Of a DNA stretch of 11,425 bases, positions 1 to 6,390 are shown piece after piece. Below the pieces are notes generated by a model. It had not been told where the DNA came from and searched no databases. It saw nothing but the letters and a program-made list of their open reading frames with translations. The first letter of the stretch is position 1, and every line of letters starts with the position of its first letter. The stretch is from Bifidobacteriaceae bacterium (GTDB lineage: Bacteria > Actinomycetota > Actinomycetes > Actinomycetales > Bifidobacteriaceae). Made by a program: the position numbers and the translations under genes. Location: contig JAUMUB010000028.1 in NCBI GenBank assembly GCA_030530905.1, forward strand, positions 1 through 11,425, in the 5' to 3' direction.

Positions 1-4
1 ATTT

Positions 5-814
5 TTATTGTTTGAGTAATTCATTAACTCGATTTTGAATAGCGTTGTAAATATTTTCTTTGCGTTGTTGACCGACACCATATTTTCCGTTGATAACATC
101 TTTTGCGAATGCTGTTAAGTAGTCCACTGGTTTCACTTCTTTCATATTGTCATTCGATTGGTGCATTGATTGTTTCGGGTTGGCATACGCTTGCCATGTA
201 TTCTTATCACCATAAAACAAGGATAAGTCTAAATCACCATTGTAACCGTTAATTCTACCGTGTCCCGTGTATTGTTGCATAACAACATTGAATGGGGCGG
301 TTGATTTACTGTCTGACCACGGGTTGTTAGTCCAGCCAATTCGGTTATTATCTGCATATTGTGCATACCATAACCCTGCTTTTTTAGCAACGTTAGACCA
401 GTCACCGGCACTGGTTACCAACGATTTACTAATGTAAAGTAAGCAATAAACACCCGTCTTATTGTACACGTAATCAATGAATTGGTTAATCCAATTAATA
501 TCATCTTGAGTGTACGAACTTCCGTTGATAGCAACTTCATAGTCAAGTGCAACAATACCATGTGTAAAGTAATCACGGGTATTTTGAATAAAGTAATCGG
601 CTTCTTTTTGGGGCGTGTCAACGTGTCCGAACTCATGCGCATAGTGATAGAAACCCCACGGTTTACCTAACTTGATACATTGTTGAATCACATAATCGCA
701 ACAATCGTTCACATAGGAAGTCCCACCAGTTGCTTTTGCGATTACTGCGTCACAATCAATCGGGGCAATTTTAATCAACCCTTGATTACTAGATACATCA
801 ATTACTCTCAACAT
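5..814 (-). CDS. Endolysin: GH25 lysozyme with C-terminal CW_7-like wall-binding domain
   Basis: This 269-residue protein is a muramidase that would cut the glycan strands of host peptidoglycan for lysis. The GH25 hallmarks are visible: DVSSNQG at 6-12, KATGG at 27-31, GFYHYAH at 54-60 and ALDYE at 89-93, where D91 and E93 are the likely catalytic pair. MQQYTGHG and the DLDLSLF strand close the barrel. A polar linker leads to residues about 228-269, which read like one CW_7 (Cpl-7) repeat: AKDVINGKYGVGQQR followed by a VNELL ending. There is no signal peptide, so release needs a holin. I chose ATG at 814, preceded by a modest AAGTGG-type site. In-frame GTG codons at 826 and 823 extend upstream without a better site. 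The gene overlaps the tail gene by 17 bp. The family call is firm; the CW_7 call is less so. The window ends 4 nt beyond the stop. Confidence 0.95.
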   Translation of the reverse strand: MLRVIDVSSNQGLIKIAPIDCDAVIAKATGGTSYVNDCCDYVIQQCIKLGKPWGFYHYAHEFGHVDTPQKEADYFIQNTRDYFTHGIVALDYEVAINGSSYTQDDINWINQFIDYVYNKTGVYCLLYISKSLVTSAGDWSNVAKKAGLWYAQYADNNRIGWTNNPWSDSKSTAPFNVVMQQYTGHGRINGYNGDLDLSLFYGDKNTWQAYANPKQSMHQSNDNMKEVKPVDYLTAFAKDVINGKYGVGQQRKENIYNAIQNRVNELLKQ

Positions 815-2816
815 ACTTAACACCACTTTCTAATTTATTAGTTAATTCTGCTAGTTCGTTGTTAGGAATGTTCATGTTGTTTAACAAACGAACCTTTACA
901 TTACCATTATAATTTTTAATCAGTCCCCGTTCAATAGTAGGATAATAATCATTGTCTAAAATAGGGGTTTCACGGGTTACAACAATATATGGTTGCCTTA
1001 CATCGTTATCATTAAAATGCGTATCTCTGTTAATGATTGTATTTTTCAAAGTGTTTAGGAATGGTAATTGACTTCCGATATTATTATTTCCCGTAAAGAA
1101 TAGAACGTTATCATTGTAAAGATTAACGGTCAAGTTTCCATTGGATAAGTCAACATTATAAACAATGTGAATTGTTTGGTTGATAGCATTAACAGGCTCA
1201 ATCGTAATTGGCGCAACAAACGGGGTAAATAGTTTGATAGATTGCGTTTGATAATCATAAGCATTGTTGTACTTTTTGGGAACATTAACAACCCCTAAAT
1301 CTAAATTAATGATTTTTGATTTTGCTTCATGTGATACTGTCTGCGCCTGTACCCGTCCTAATGAAATTCTTTCAACGCTTGTTTGCGTGTCAACTTTGAA
1401 TGGCAATTCAACAAGGTTATTAATATAAGCACTCACATTATAATGTTCTTCACTCTGTTCGCCCCCGACATAATTCCATATCTGTTCATTTGATAGGGCG
1501 TTTAATTCCGTGTCGGTGATTAGATAATTATGTTCATATCCTGCGTGCTGTTCGATTTTCGTTGCGCTTGCGGTTAATACAATATTGGTCATATTGTCCG
1601 TAATTGTATTATCTTTGGTGGTATTCAGTGGAATAGTAATATCGCTTTTGTTGTTACCAGTAACATTATATTCACTTGCTACGGTACTACCTGCATAGAA
1701 TAATACTTGAATATCGGTCTGAAAATTATAACCCGTTTCAGCGGTCAACTGAATAGCATTTAGATTGCGTGAAATTTCATTGGTTGTCACGTTTGAACGA
1801 ACATTGGTCAAATTCTGTTTAATTGGAATTGTTGTTGCTTGTTGCTTGTGAGCGGTCAACCTAATTGTAATATCATGTTCAATATCATAGTTATTTAAGT
1901 GAGTTACGTTTGTACCAGTTTTTGGTATTTCATCTCCAGTCATTCCCGTATTGATATTAATAACCCCACCCGTATGGTCAAAAACATAACCATCTTCAGC
2001 GGTGAAAGTCCATGAATGTACCCCGTTTGTTACTGTTGTATCGCTAGGTTTAACCGTACAATGCGACAACTCAAAAGTTACTTTTGAATGTGGCAAACTA
2101 CTTTCATCTAATTTAGTATTAAATTCAATTTTCGTTCCAATATTATAATCACTATTACCCACTTGTGGAATAATGATACCGTAAAAACCTGGGGTCATAT
2201 CATGTTCAATTACATATTGTTGTTTGTCCCCGTCTTGTAATTCTCCAGTAAAATCATTCTGTACTTTAGGTAGAACATCAATATTGTTGCCTTTTTCGAT
2301 TTTATACCCTTTTTCAATCTCAAAAACAACATAGCCAAAGCCATGGTTTGCTTGCACGATACCTGTTTGGTCAACGATTTTGACACCTTTTCCAGTCATT
2401 TCAAACGGGTTTTTTGATCTAGTCCGCAATGGTAACATTAACATTCCCGTGTTAGGGTTACGGGCTTCACTAAGATAAGCGTCACCCGTGAACATAACAG
2501 GCGAAAAACCTTGACAACTAGCATAATCAGAAACGGTGATTTTTTGTTGGTTAGGTTCGGACGTTCTCCATTTAATATAATTAACGTTGATAGGTCTTCC
2601 GTCCATAACATGATTTACGTCAACAACATATCTAAATTTATTTACTGCGCTGTTCGTTTTAACCGTTGGTTGTTGGGTTACTGGTTCAACGGGGTAGTTG
2701 TATTCTTTACCATGATAGTTACCGTAACCGTCCCATTGACCTGTTCCCGTTGGGTCTTTTGCCATATCATACGCCCAAATGGTAACTCCACTAATTTTAC
2801 TTGATAATTGCACCAT
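798..2816 (-). CDS. Tail protein (phi29 gp9-like knob C-terminal region fused to repeated beta modules)
   Basis: This 672-residue protein probably forms the tail knob/distal tube and may also carry receptor-binding parts. The C-terminal third (about 448-672) has the look of podovirus tail-tube proteins: the stretch YINNLVELPFKVD, the strand-rich INLDLGVVNVPKKYNN and YDYQTQSIKLFTPF segments, the IVYNVDLSNG strand, RQPYIVVTRE near 607, and the closing ELAELTNKLESGVKYV. The middle (246-417) holds two related modules, each containing an LT/TAE-GY-F core. The N-terminal 240 residues are not recognised. The N-terminal part of a gp9-type knob seems to be supplied by the separate 141-aa gene just upstream. 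ATG at 2816 follows a GGGGGG stretch that is also the end of that gene. No separate appendage or fibre gene follows, so host recognition may rest here (inference). Confidence 0.75.
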   Translation of the reverse strand: MVQLSSKISGVTIWAYDMAKDPTGTGQWDGYGNYHGKEYNYPVEPVTQQPTVKTNSAVNKFRYVVDVNHVMDGRPINVNYIKWRTSEPNQQKITVSDYASCQGFSPVMFTGDAYLSEARNPNTGMLMLPLRTRSKNPFEMTGKGVKIVDQTGIVQANHGFGYVVFEIEKGYKIEKGNNIDVLPKVQNDFTGELQDGDKQQYVIEHDMTPGFYGIIIPQVGNSDYNIGTKIEFNTKLDESSLPHSKVTFELSHCTVKPSDTTVTNGVHSWTFTAEDGYVFDHTGGVININTGMTGDEIPKTGTNVTHLNNYDIEHDITIRLTAHKQQATTIPIKQNLTNVRSNVTTNEISRNLNAIQLTAETGYNFQTDIQVLFYAGSTVASEYNVTGNNKSDITIPLNTTKDNTITDNMTNIVLTASATKIEQHAGYEHNYLITDTELNALSNEQIWNYVGGEQSEEHYNVSAYINNLVELPFKVDTQTSVERISLGRVQAQTVSHEAKSKIINLDLGVVNVPKKYNNAYDYQTQSIKLFTPFVAPITIEPVNAINQTIHIVYNVDLSNGNLTVNLYNDNVLFFTGNNNIGSQLPFLNTLKNTIINRDTHFNDNDVRQPYIVVTRETPILDNDYYPTIERGLIKNYNGNVKVRLLNNMNIPNNELAELTNKLESGVKYVESN
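906..934 (-). promoter_or_regulatory. Candidate lysozyme promoter inside the tail gene
   Basis: On the minus strand, TTGAAC (929-934) and a perfect TATAAT (906-911) are separated by 17 nt. Transcription would start near 899, giving a leader of about 85 nt before the lysozyme ATG at 814. The site lies within tail-gene coding sequence, and such matches occur by chance in AT-rich DNA, so this is tentative. Confidence 0.35.
1566..2081 (-). repeat. Two tandem diverged beta modules in the tail protein
   Basis: Residues 246-322 and 330-417 of the tail protein align by eye. Each begins with a short strand and an N/S-rich turn, passes through FTAEDGYVF or LTAETGYNF, then a hydrophobic strand (VININ or IQVLF), and ends with an I-x-LTA or IVLTA motif. 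The similarity is visible only at protein level, so the duplication is old. Modules with the TAE-GY-F pattern are common in phage tail and surface proteins and suggest an Ig-like adhesive fold, which is inferred. Confidence 0.55.
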
Positions 2817-2821
2817 GTTTT

Positions 2822-3247
2822 TTACCCCCCAATTGTTGTTAAGATTTTAGTTGTTCCGTTGGTTAAAGTAACATTACTCATATATTTATCATTAATCAAT
2901 TCACGGCTAGTCGGTAAAGAGTTAGATAAATAACTGGGTTTTTCTGTTGCTGTAATTAGAACTTCACTATTAATAATTTCATCTTGATAGGTCATTAATA
3001 AATCAGTATTCAGATAAACCCTTGATAGTGAACTGTTATATGGTTCAACATGTTCAATATAATAATAGCGTTTGAAGTCGGGAATACCAACGTAATTAAC
3101 CCCGTCAATGGTTGAATGGTGCAAAATTAACATCGGTGTCTTTTCATTGATTGCCATTCTGAATACAATATCTCTACTTGAAATTAGTTTCAGATTTTTA
3201 TTAATTACGTTTTCGTTTGATTGGTTATTATAAAAATTTACTTTCAT
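2822..3247 (-). CDS. Short tail-knob domain protein (phi29 gp9 N-terminal-like)
   Basis: This 141-residue protein resembles the N-terminal domain of podovirus tail-knob proteins. The signs are FYNN near the start, ENVINK at 12-17, a DI-x-x-P-like strand, NYVGIPDFKRYYYIEHVEP at 51-69 and LNTDLLMTYQDEI at 79-91. It ends in ILTTIGG, a common ending for stand-alone versions. In phi29 the equivalent part belongs to the larger gp9; here it is a separate gene directly before the 672-aa tail protein, 5 nt apart. ATG at 3247 has AAGGTG at 3253-3258. That ribosome site lies against the U-tract of the preceding terminator, so the gene depends on read-through unless an unseen promoter exists. The exact place in the virion (tube or collar-proximal ring) is inferred. 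Confidence 0.7.
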   Translation of the reverse strand: MKVNFYNNQSNENVINKNLKLISSRDIVFRMAINEKTPMLILHHSTIDGVNYVGIPDFKRYYYIEHVEPYNSSLSRVYLNTDLLMTYQDEIINSEVLITATEKPSYLSNSLPTSRELINDKYMSNVTLTNGTTKILTTIGG

Positions 3248-3257
3248 TTTATCACCT

Positions 3258-3294
3258 TAAATAAAAACGAACTATGTTAAAACATAGCCCGTTT
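3258..3294 (-). terminator. Intrinsic terminator after the capsid gene
   Basis: Transcribed leftward, this gives a 12-bp stem, AAACGGGCUAUG paired with CAUAGUUCGUUU (two G-U pairs), a UUUUAA loop and a trailing run of U residues broken by one A. It starts 13 nt beyond the capsid stop codon. The U-tract runs into the ribosome site of the next gene, so it would reduce tail and lysis expression relative to capsid. Confidence 0.85.
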
Positions 3295-3307
3295 ACTTAA
3301 CTAATAA

Positions 3308-4459
3308 TTATTTAGCTTGGTCTGCAATGTAGAATACAACGAAATTCTCGTTTAAGTCATTGAAGTACCCTGCGTCCATTTTATAGTAGTTAGTGTAAAA
3401 TTCTGCACGGGCATTATAACTCGTTGTCGTACGTTGATTAAGATTTGATACACCTAGGGCGTTAGTGTCAAACATAACCCCTAAAATACCAGTTTGAGTT
3501 ACTTGCTTAGGTGTCTTGTTACCTGCGTCAATCTTAACATCAATCTTTGAAATATCATCGAACGCATAAGATTTGCCCGAACCTTGCCAATATGGAACGG
3601 TTTCATGGTTAGGTAAGGAAACCGTGTCATTGTGGTAAGTATCACTTAACAAGTAAACCTCTGCACTGTCTGCAAAATCAGATAACAGAACAGTGTGTAA
3701 ATTGTCGGTAGTGGTAAAGCGTGCCTTGCCACCTGCATTAAATAAGGTACTCATCTTTGTAATGCGTGCTTGGTACTTCTTAATGGTAAGGCTTGCGAAC
3801 TTCAAAAAGTCCTTATCCATTAAAGCCTTATTAGCTGTTAAAGTTTGACCGCTTACTGCGTTGTATTCAGTCAAGAGATTTACCTTTTGTAAACCGTTGG
3901 CGCTGTTCAAAATTTGACCAGTCATGTTATTAATAGTTCGCATAATCAAACCATCTAACTTAACAGTCATTGAATTTTTAACGCCTGTTTCTAGCATTGA
4001 AATGAAACCATTTAACTCATTTACATTGGAAAAACTTTCTTTGACCTGTTCAGTAGTAAAGGATAACTTCACATCAAAAGTAACTTTTGAGTTAAAGAAC
4101 TTAGCGCTTACTTTTGGTTGGTAGAAAGTATCTTGTGAATAGGTTTGTCCGTCTTGTAAGTTCCAAGAGTCGTTTTCATCGGCTTCCGGCATATCTGCAC
4201 TAATCTTTTCAACAACCGAACCATATTCCCAACTATCCATTAAGACACTAGGGACACCGCCTGCGTACAAACGGTTGACGAAAATAACTTGACCGATACG
4301 GTCAATCAACTTTTTAACATAGTTATCAACGTTATCAGAATTAAAAATTTCATTCCCAACGTCAACAAGGTTAGATAAATCATCGTTTACAACATCGGTT
4401 TTCCCTAAAACTTCACTTGTTGCACTGTTTACAATATCCTTTAATTGTGTAACTTTCAT
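3308..4459 (-). CDS. Major capsid protein
   Basis: This 383-residue protein matches the size and layout of the HK97-fold major head proteins of small Firmicutes podoviruses. The N-terminus is an acidic helical arm (about 1-50). It is followed by the conserved-looking LIDRIGQVIFVNRLYAG segment at about 51-67. Further on are QPKVSAKFFNSKVTFDV, a long helix with VKLDGLIMRTI, and the FDTNALGVSNLNQRTTTSYNARAEFYTNYY region near the C-terminus, typical of this capsid group. No scaffold gene lies upstream; whether the N-terminal arm replaces it is unknown. ATG at 4459 is preceded by AAAGGACG (4469-4476). A promoter inside the upstream gene and a terminator just after the stop fit a strongly expressed monocistronic capsid message. 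Confidence 0.9.
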   Translation of the reverse strand: MKVTQLKDIVNSATSEVLGKTDVVNDDLSNLVDVGNEIFNSDNVDNYVKKLIDRIGQVIFVNRLYAGGVPSVLMDSWEYGSVVEKISADMPEADENDSWNLQDGQTYSQDTFYQPKVSAKFFNSKVTFDVKLSFTTEQVKESFSNVNELNGFISMLETGVKNSMTVKLDGLIMRTINNMTGQILNSANGLQKVNLLTEYNAVSGQTLTANKALMDKDFLKFASLTIKKYQARITKMSTLFNAGGKARFTTTDNLHTVLLSDFADSAEVYLLSDTYHNDTVSLPNHETVPYWQGSGKSYAFDDISKIDVKIDAGNKTPKQVTQTGILGVMFDTNALGVSNLNQRTTTSYNARAEFYTNYYKMDAGYFNDLNENFVVFYIADQAK

Positions 4460-4462
4460 ATT

Positions 4463-5008
4463 TTACAACGTCCTTTCATTTCCGTATACGGTAACAAAAA
4501 TATAATTTCTTATATCACTGAATAATATATCATAGTAAACATTATTTTTCAACTCACCTAATAAATTAGTTAAGTTTTCATAATTCATTTTGGTTACTGT
4601 TTGAGTTGTCTTATTGCTTCCCGTTGACTGGTTAGAATTATCATTAACCATTGTATCACTGTCATAACCGGCGACTTGATTTGTGGTCTGATTGTTGGTG
4701 TCCATGCTTCCCGTTGTTTTAGTCACTTCATTGGCTAGAGGGTCACTGTCTTGTGGAATAGAATTAAAAAGAGTTTTCCACGTTTTCCCAAACCTAACTT
4801 TCATCATGTTAGCAATAGGGGTTAAATCATTTTCATTTTTCAGTAGGTTCTCAACTGGAATGGAAAAATTTTTCTCCCCGTTCTCCAGTAAAAAAGCACT
4901 GTCTAGGGTTTTAATATCATCGCTTAATAGATAACTCAAGGTCTGATTGTTTGCTAATAATTGGATAATTCCTGTCCCACCGTTTTTAAGATATTCCGAA
5001 TACATCAT
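4463..5008 (-). CDS. Lower collar (head-tail connector) protein
   Basis: This 181-residue protein is most likely the lower collar, the phi29 gp11 counterpart joining portal to knob. It lies directly after the portal gene with an ATGA overlap, the usual order in this group. The middle (about 85-135) is rich in N, T, S and D and includes VAGYDSDTMVND, a pattern common in these connectors. The end, with MNYENLTNLLGEL, YYDILFSDIRNYI and a VTVYG finish, is the typical amphipathic C-terminus. It is shorter than phi29 gp11 (293 aa). AAAGGACG at 5019-5026 lies 10 nt before ATG 5008; a second ATG at 5005 is also possible. The call rests on position and motif style rather than a catalytic signature. 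Confidence 0.7.
   Translation of the reverse strand: MMYSEYLKNGGTGIIQLLANNQTLSYLLSDDIKTLDSAFLLENGEKNFSIPVENLLKNENDLTPIANMMKVRFGKTWKTLFNSIPQDSDPLANEVTKTTGSMDTNNQTTNQVAGYDSDTMVNDNSNQSTGSNKTTQTVTKMNYENLTNLLGELKNNVYYDILFSDIRNYIFVTVYGNERTL
4482..4491. promoter_or_regulatory. 10-bp perfect palindrome in the capsid leader
   Basis: CCGTATACGG is a perfect dyad between the predicted capsid promoter and the capsid ATG. It has no loop, so a dimeric DNA-binding protein site is more likely than an RNA hairpin. It overlaps the end of the lower-collar coding sequence and could be chance. Confidence 0.2.
4524..4552 (-). promoter_or_regulatory. Candidate capsid-gene promoter
   Basis: TTGAAA (4547-4552), a 17-nt spacer and TATATT (4524-4529) preceded by TGA, an extended -10. 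Predicted start is near 4517, about 58 nt before the capsid ATG. The site is embedded in the 3' part of the lower-collar gene. Hexamers, spacing and the extended -10 all agree, and the downstream terminator supports a separate capsid transcript. Confidence 0.55.
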
Positions 5009-6183
5009 TTTTTATCATCGTCCTTTTTGTCTTTTTTATCATCATCATTGTTAGACTGGTCATCGTTAGATAATTCATCGGTTGACTTTTTATCCACATC
5101 ATCATTATTGTTTGTTGGTTCATTATCTTCTTCTTTATTTTCGTCTGACTGATTTTCTACTTCTGGTTTTTCTTCTAACTGATTGTCTGGTTCAACTTCT
5201 GACTTTTTGTCTGTCTGATTATCCTGTTCAACTTCTGATTGTGTTTCATTAGTTGGTTCATTGTCGCTTGTTGGTTCTTGATTACTTTCTTCTGGTTTAT
5301 CAACGCCACCATTAAGGGAAGTATCATGATTATTAATAGGGTTATCTCCATTAGTTCCATTGTTGTCGTCCTCGTTTGTACCGTTCCAAATGCTAGAAAA
5401 TTCAACATCAATATCTAAATCGAACATCTTATTAATTTTTTCCACTGCTTGCTTCCGATTGCGTAACATGTTGTCAATGAGTGGATAACTTGCATTTTTG
5501 TTGACTTCAATTTCATTGGTTGTCAACCGTTCCCGTTTCATGTTGTTGTTGGTTGCCAGTCCGATAGTATTATTTAATTGTGCTTCAATGAATTGTTGAT
5601 AACCATATAAATCAGCAAATGAATTTACCCCTTTATTATTAGTTGGGGTAACTTTCAATGCGTCAAACAGTTTGGCTTCACCAATAACCCCCAACGAACC
5701 GTCAATTACTTTTTGTAAGTATTCTCTAGCTGAATGCGTTGTGCTGTCGTCCTTACTTGAAATGGTAAAGGGCATACGATAATTATAATCAGTCATTAAC
5801 ATGGTAATTTGATTTTCGATTAATAAAGTACCGTATTTATTATAAATGTGAATTAACCCCTGTTGCATATCATCATTTTTGATGATTACACAATTTTCGT
5901 TAATGGTGAAAGTACCATTATATTTAAGACTAGGGTTATTTACGATTGCGGTTGTTGGTTGATTATACGGGTCTTGTCCCGAAAACCCACCTTGAAACGC
6001 ATAAATATTGCCCTTTACTTTTGCAATAATGGAATAACCGTTTGTCTGTAACTGTTTCTCGATTTCAACTGCGGGTAAAGTGTCGGGAAGATTTTTCCAT
6101 TCAAACATCGTCAACGACTTGTTAAGCATATCCGCCCGAAACTTTGAAAGTTGTTCTTTCTTATTTGTTATTGGAATTGTCAT
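5005..6183 (-). CDS. Upper collar / portal protein with long acidic C-terminal tail
   Basis: This 392-residue protein is a phi29 gp10-type connector, the dodecameric portal at the capsid vertex through which DNA is packaged and ejected. Core signs: FEWKNLPDTLPAVEIEKQL near the N-terminus, NIYAFQGGFSGQDPYNQPT, the NPSLKYNGT segment, NENCVIIKNDDMQQGLIHIYNKYG, and YRMPFTISSKDD followed by a helix and DGSLGVIGEAKLFDALKV. The core ends near residue 265. The remaining 125 or so residues are almost all D, E, N, Q, K, S and T, predicted disordered and strongly acidic, with a 12-residue repeat at 316-351. phi29 gp10 is only 309 aa and has no such tail to my knowledge. I prefer ATG 6183 over GTG 6192 because AAAGGACG lies 9 nt from the former and abuts the latter. 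The start overlaps the holin gene and the stop overlaps the lower-collar start. Confidence 0.88.
   Translation of the reverse strand: MTIPITNKKEQLSKFRADMLNKSLTMFEWKNLPDTLPAVEIEKQLQTNGYSIIAKVKGNIYAFQGGFSGQDPYNQPTTAIVNNPSLKYNGTFTINENCVIIKNDDMQQGLIHIYNKYGTLLIENQITMLMTDYNYRMPFTISSKDDSTTHSAREYLQKVIDGSLGVIGEAKLFDALKVTPTNNKGVNSFADLYGYQQFIEAQLNNTIGLATNNNMKRERLTTNEIEVNKNASYPLIDNMLRNRKQAVEKINKMFDLDIDVEFSSIWNGTNEDDNNGTNGDNPINNHDTSLNGGVDKPEESNQEPTSDNEPTNETQSEVEQDNQTDKKSEVEPDNQLEEKPEVENQSDENKEEDNEPTNNNDDVDKKSTDELSNDDQSNNDDDKKDKKDDDKK
5131..5238 (-). repeat. Three 36-bp (12-codon) repeats in the portal tail
   Basis: The encoded units are SEVEQDNQTDKK, SEVEPDNQLEEK and the diverged PEVENQSDENKE. At DNA level the first two share a 13-base exact match offset by 36 bp (5190-5202 and 5226-5238, plus-strand reading GTTCAACTTCTGA), and the third matches partly around 5157-5166. 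This fits local duplication in a low-complexity acidic region. Confidence 0.75.
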
Positions 6184-6388
6184 TTGATACACCGTCCTTT
6201 AATAATTCGTCATGGTCTAGCTTATCTATTAACCGTTGCATGATAAGCGTATTCGCTTCTATTTTATCTTGCAACTCTTTGGTCATTTGTTGATAGTTAC
6301 TGGATAAAATATTATTTTTATAAAACATTGCCACCGATACCACAATAGGAAAACCAACGGTAGAAATGAAATTGCTTAAATCGTTCAC
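6161..6388 (-). CDS. Holin candidate, YvrJ-like small membrane protein
   Basis: This 75-residue protein has one hydrophobic segment at about residues 7-23, including VGFPIVVSVAMFY. After it comes a charged helix likely to form a coiled coil (about 31-62), then a short polar tail. The GFPI-V pattern followed by a Q/E/K-rich helix resembles the YvrJ family, common in Firmicutes phages and often proposed as holins. Holin function would be to open the membrane so the lysozyme reaches the wall. It lies between packaging ATPase and portal, away from the lysozyme gene. It starts with GTG at 6388, 2 nt beyond the ATPase stop, with AGGGG inside the end of the ATPase gene about 8 nt upstream. A role in assembly or packaging at the membrane cannot be excluded. 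Confidence 0.65.
   Translation of the reverse strand: MNDLSNFISTVGFPIVVSVAMFYKNNILSSNYQQMTKELQDKIEANTLIMQRLIDKLDHDELLKDGVSNDNSNNK
6193..6200 (-). promoter_or_regulatory. Ribosome binding site deciding the portal start
   Basis: AAAGGACG directly abuts an in-frame GTG (6192) but sits 9 nt before ATG 6183. The capsid gene has the same octamer 9 nt from its ATG, so ATG 6183 is the better start. Confidence 0.65.
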
Positions 6389-6390
6389 AA

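Noticed and set aside
2511-2804. Plus-strand 97-codon frame opposite the tail gene
   Set aside because: It has no credible ribosome site or promoter, has unnatural composition and sits entirely opposite a well-supported gene.
4961-5152. Plus-strand Ser/Leu-rich frame
   Set aside because: It is the complement of the repetitive acidic codons of the portal tail and has no translation signal.
5175-5411. Same-strand reading frame inside the portal gene encoding a hydrophobic segment followed by a charged helix, holin-like in outline
   Set aside because: Its start codons (TTG 5411, ATG 5408) have no ribosome binding site, and it lies over the low-complexity acidic tail, where shifted frames of AAT/GAT/GAA codons easily give hydrophobic residues. 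A separate holin candidate exists.
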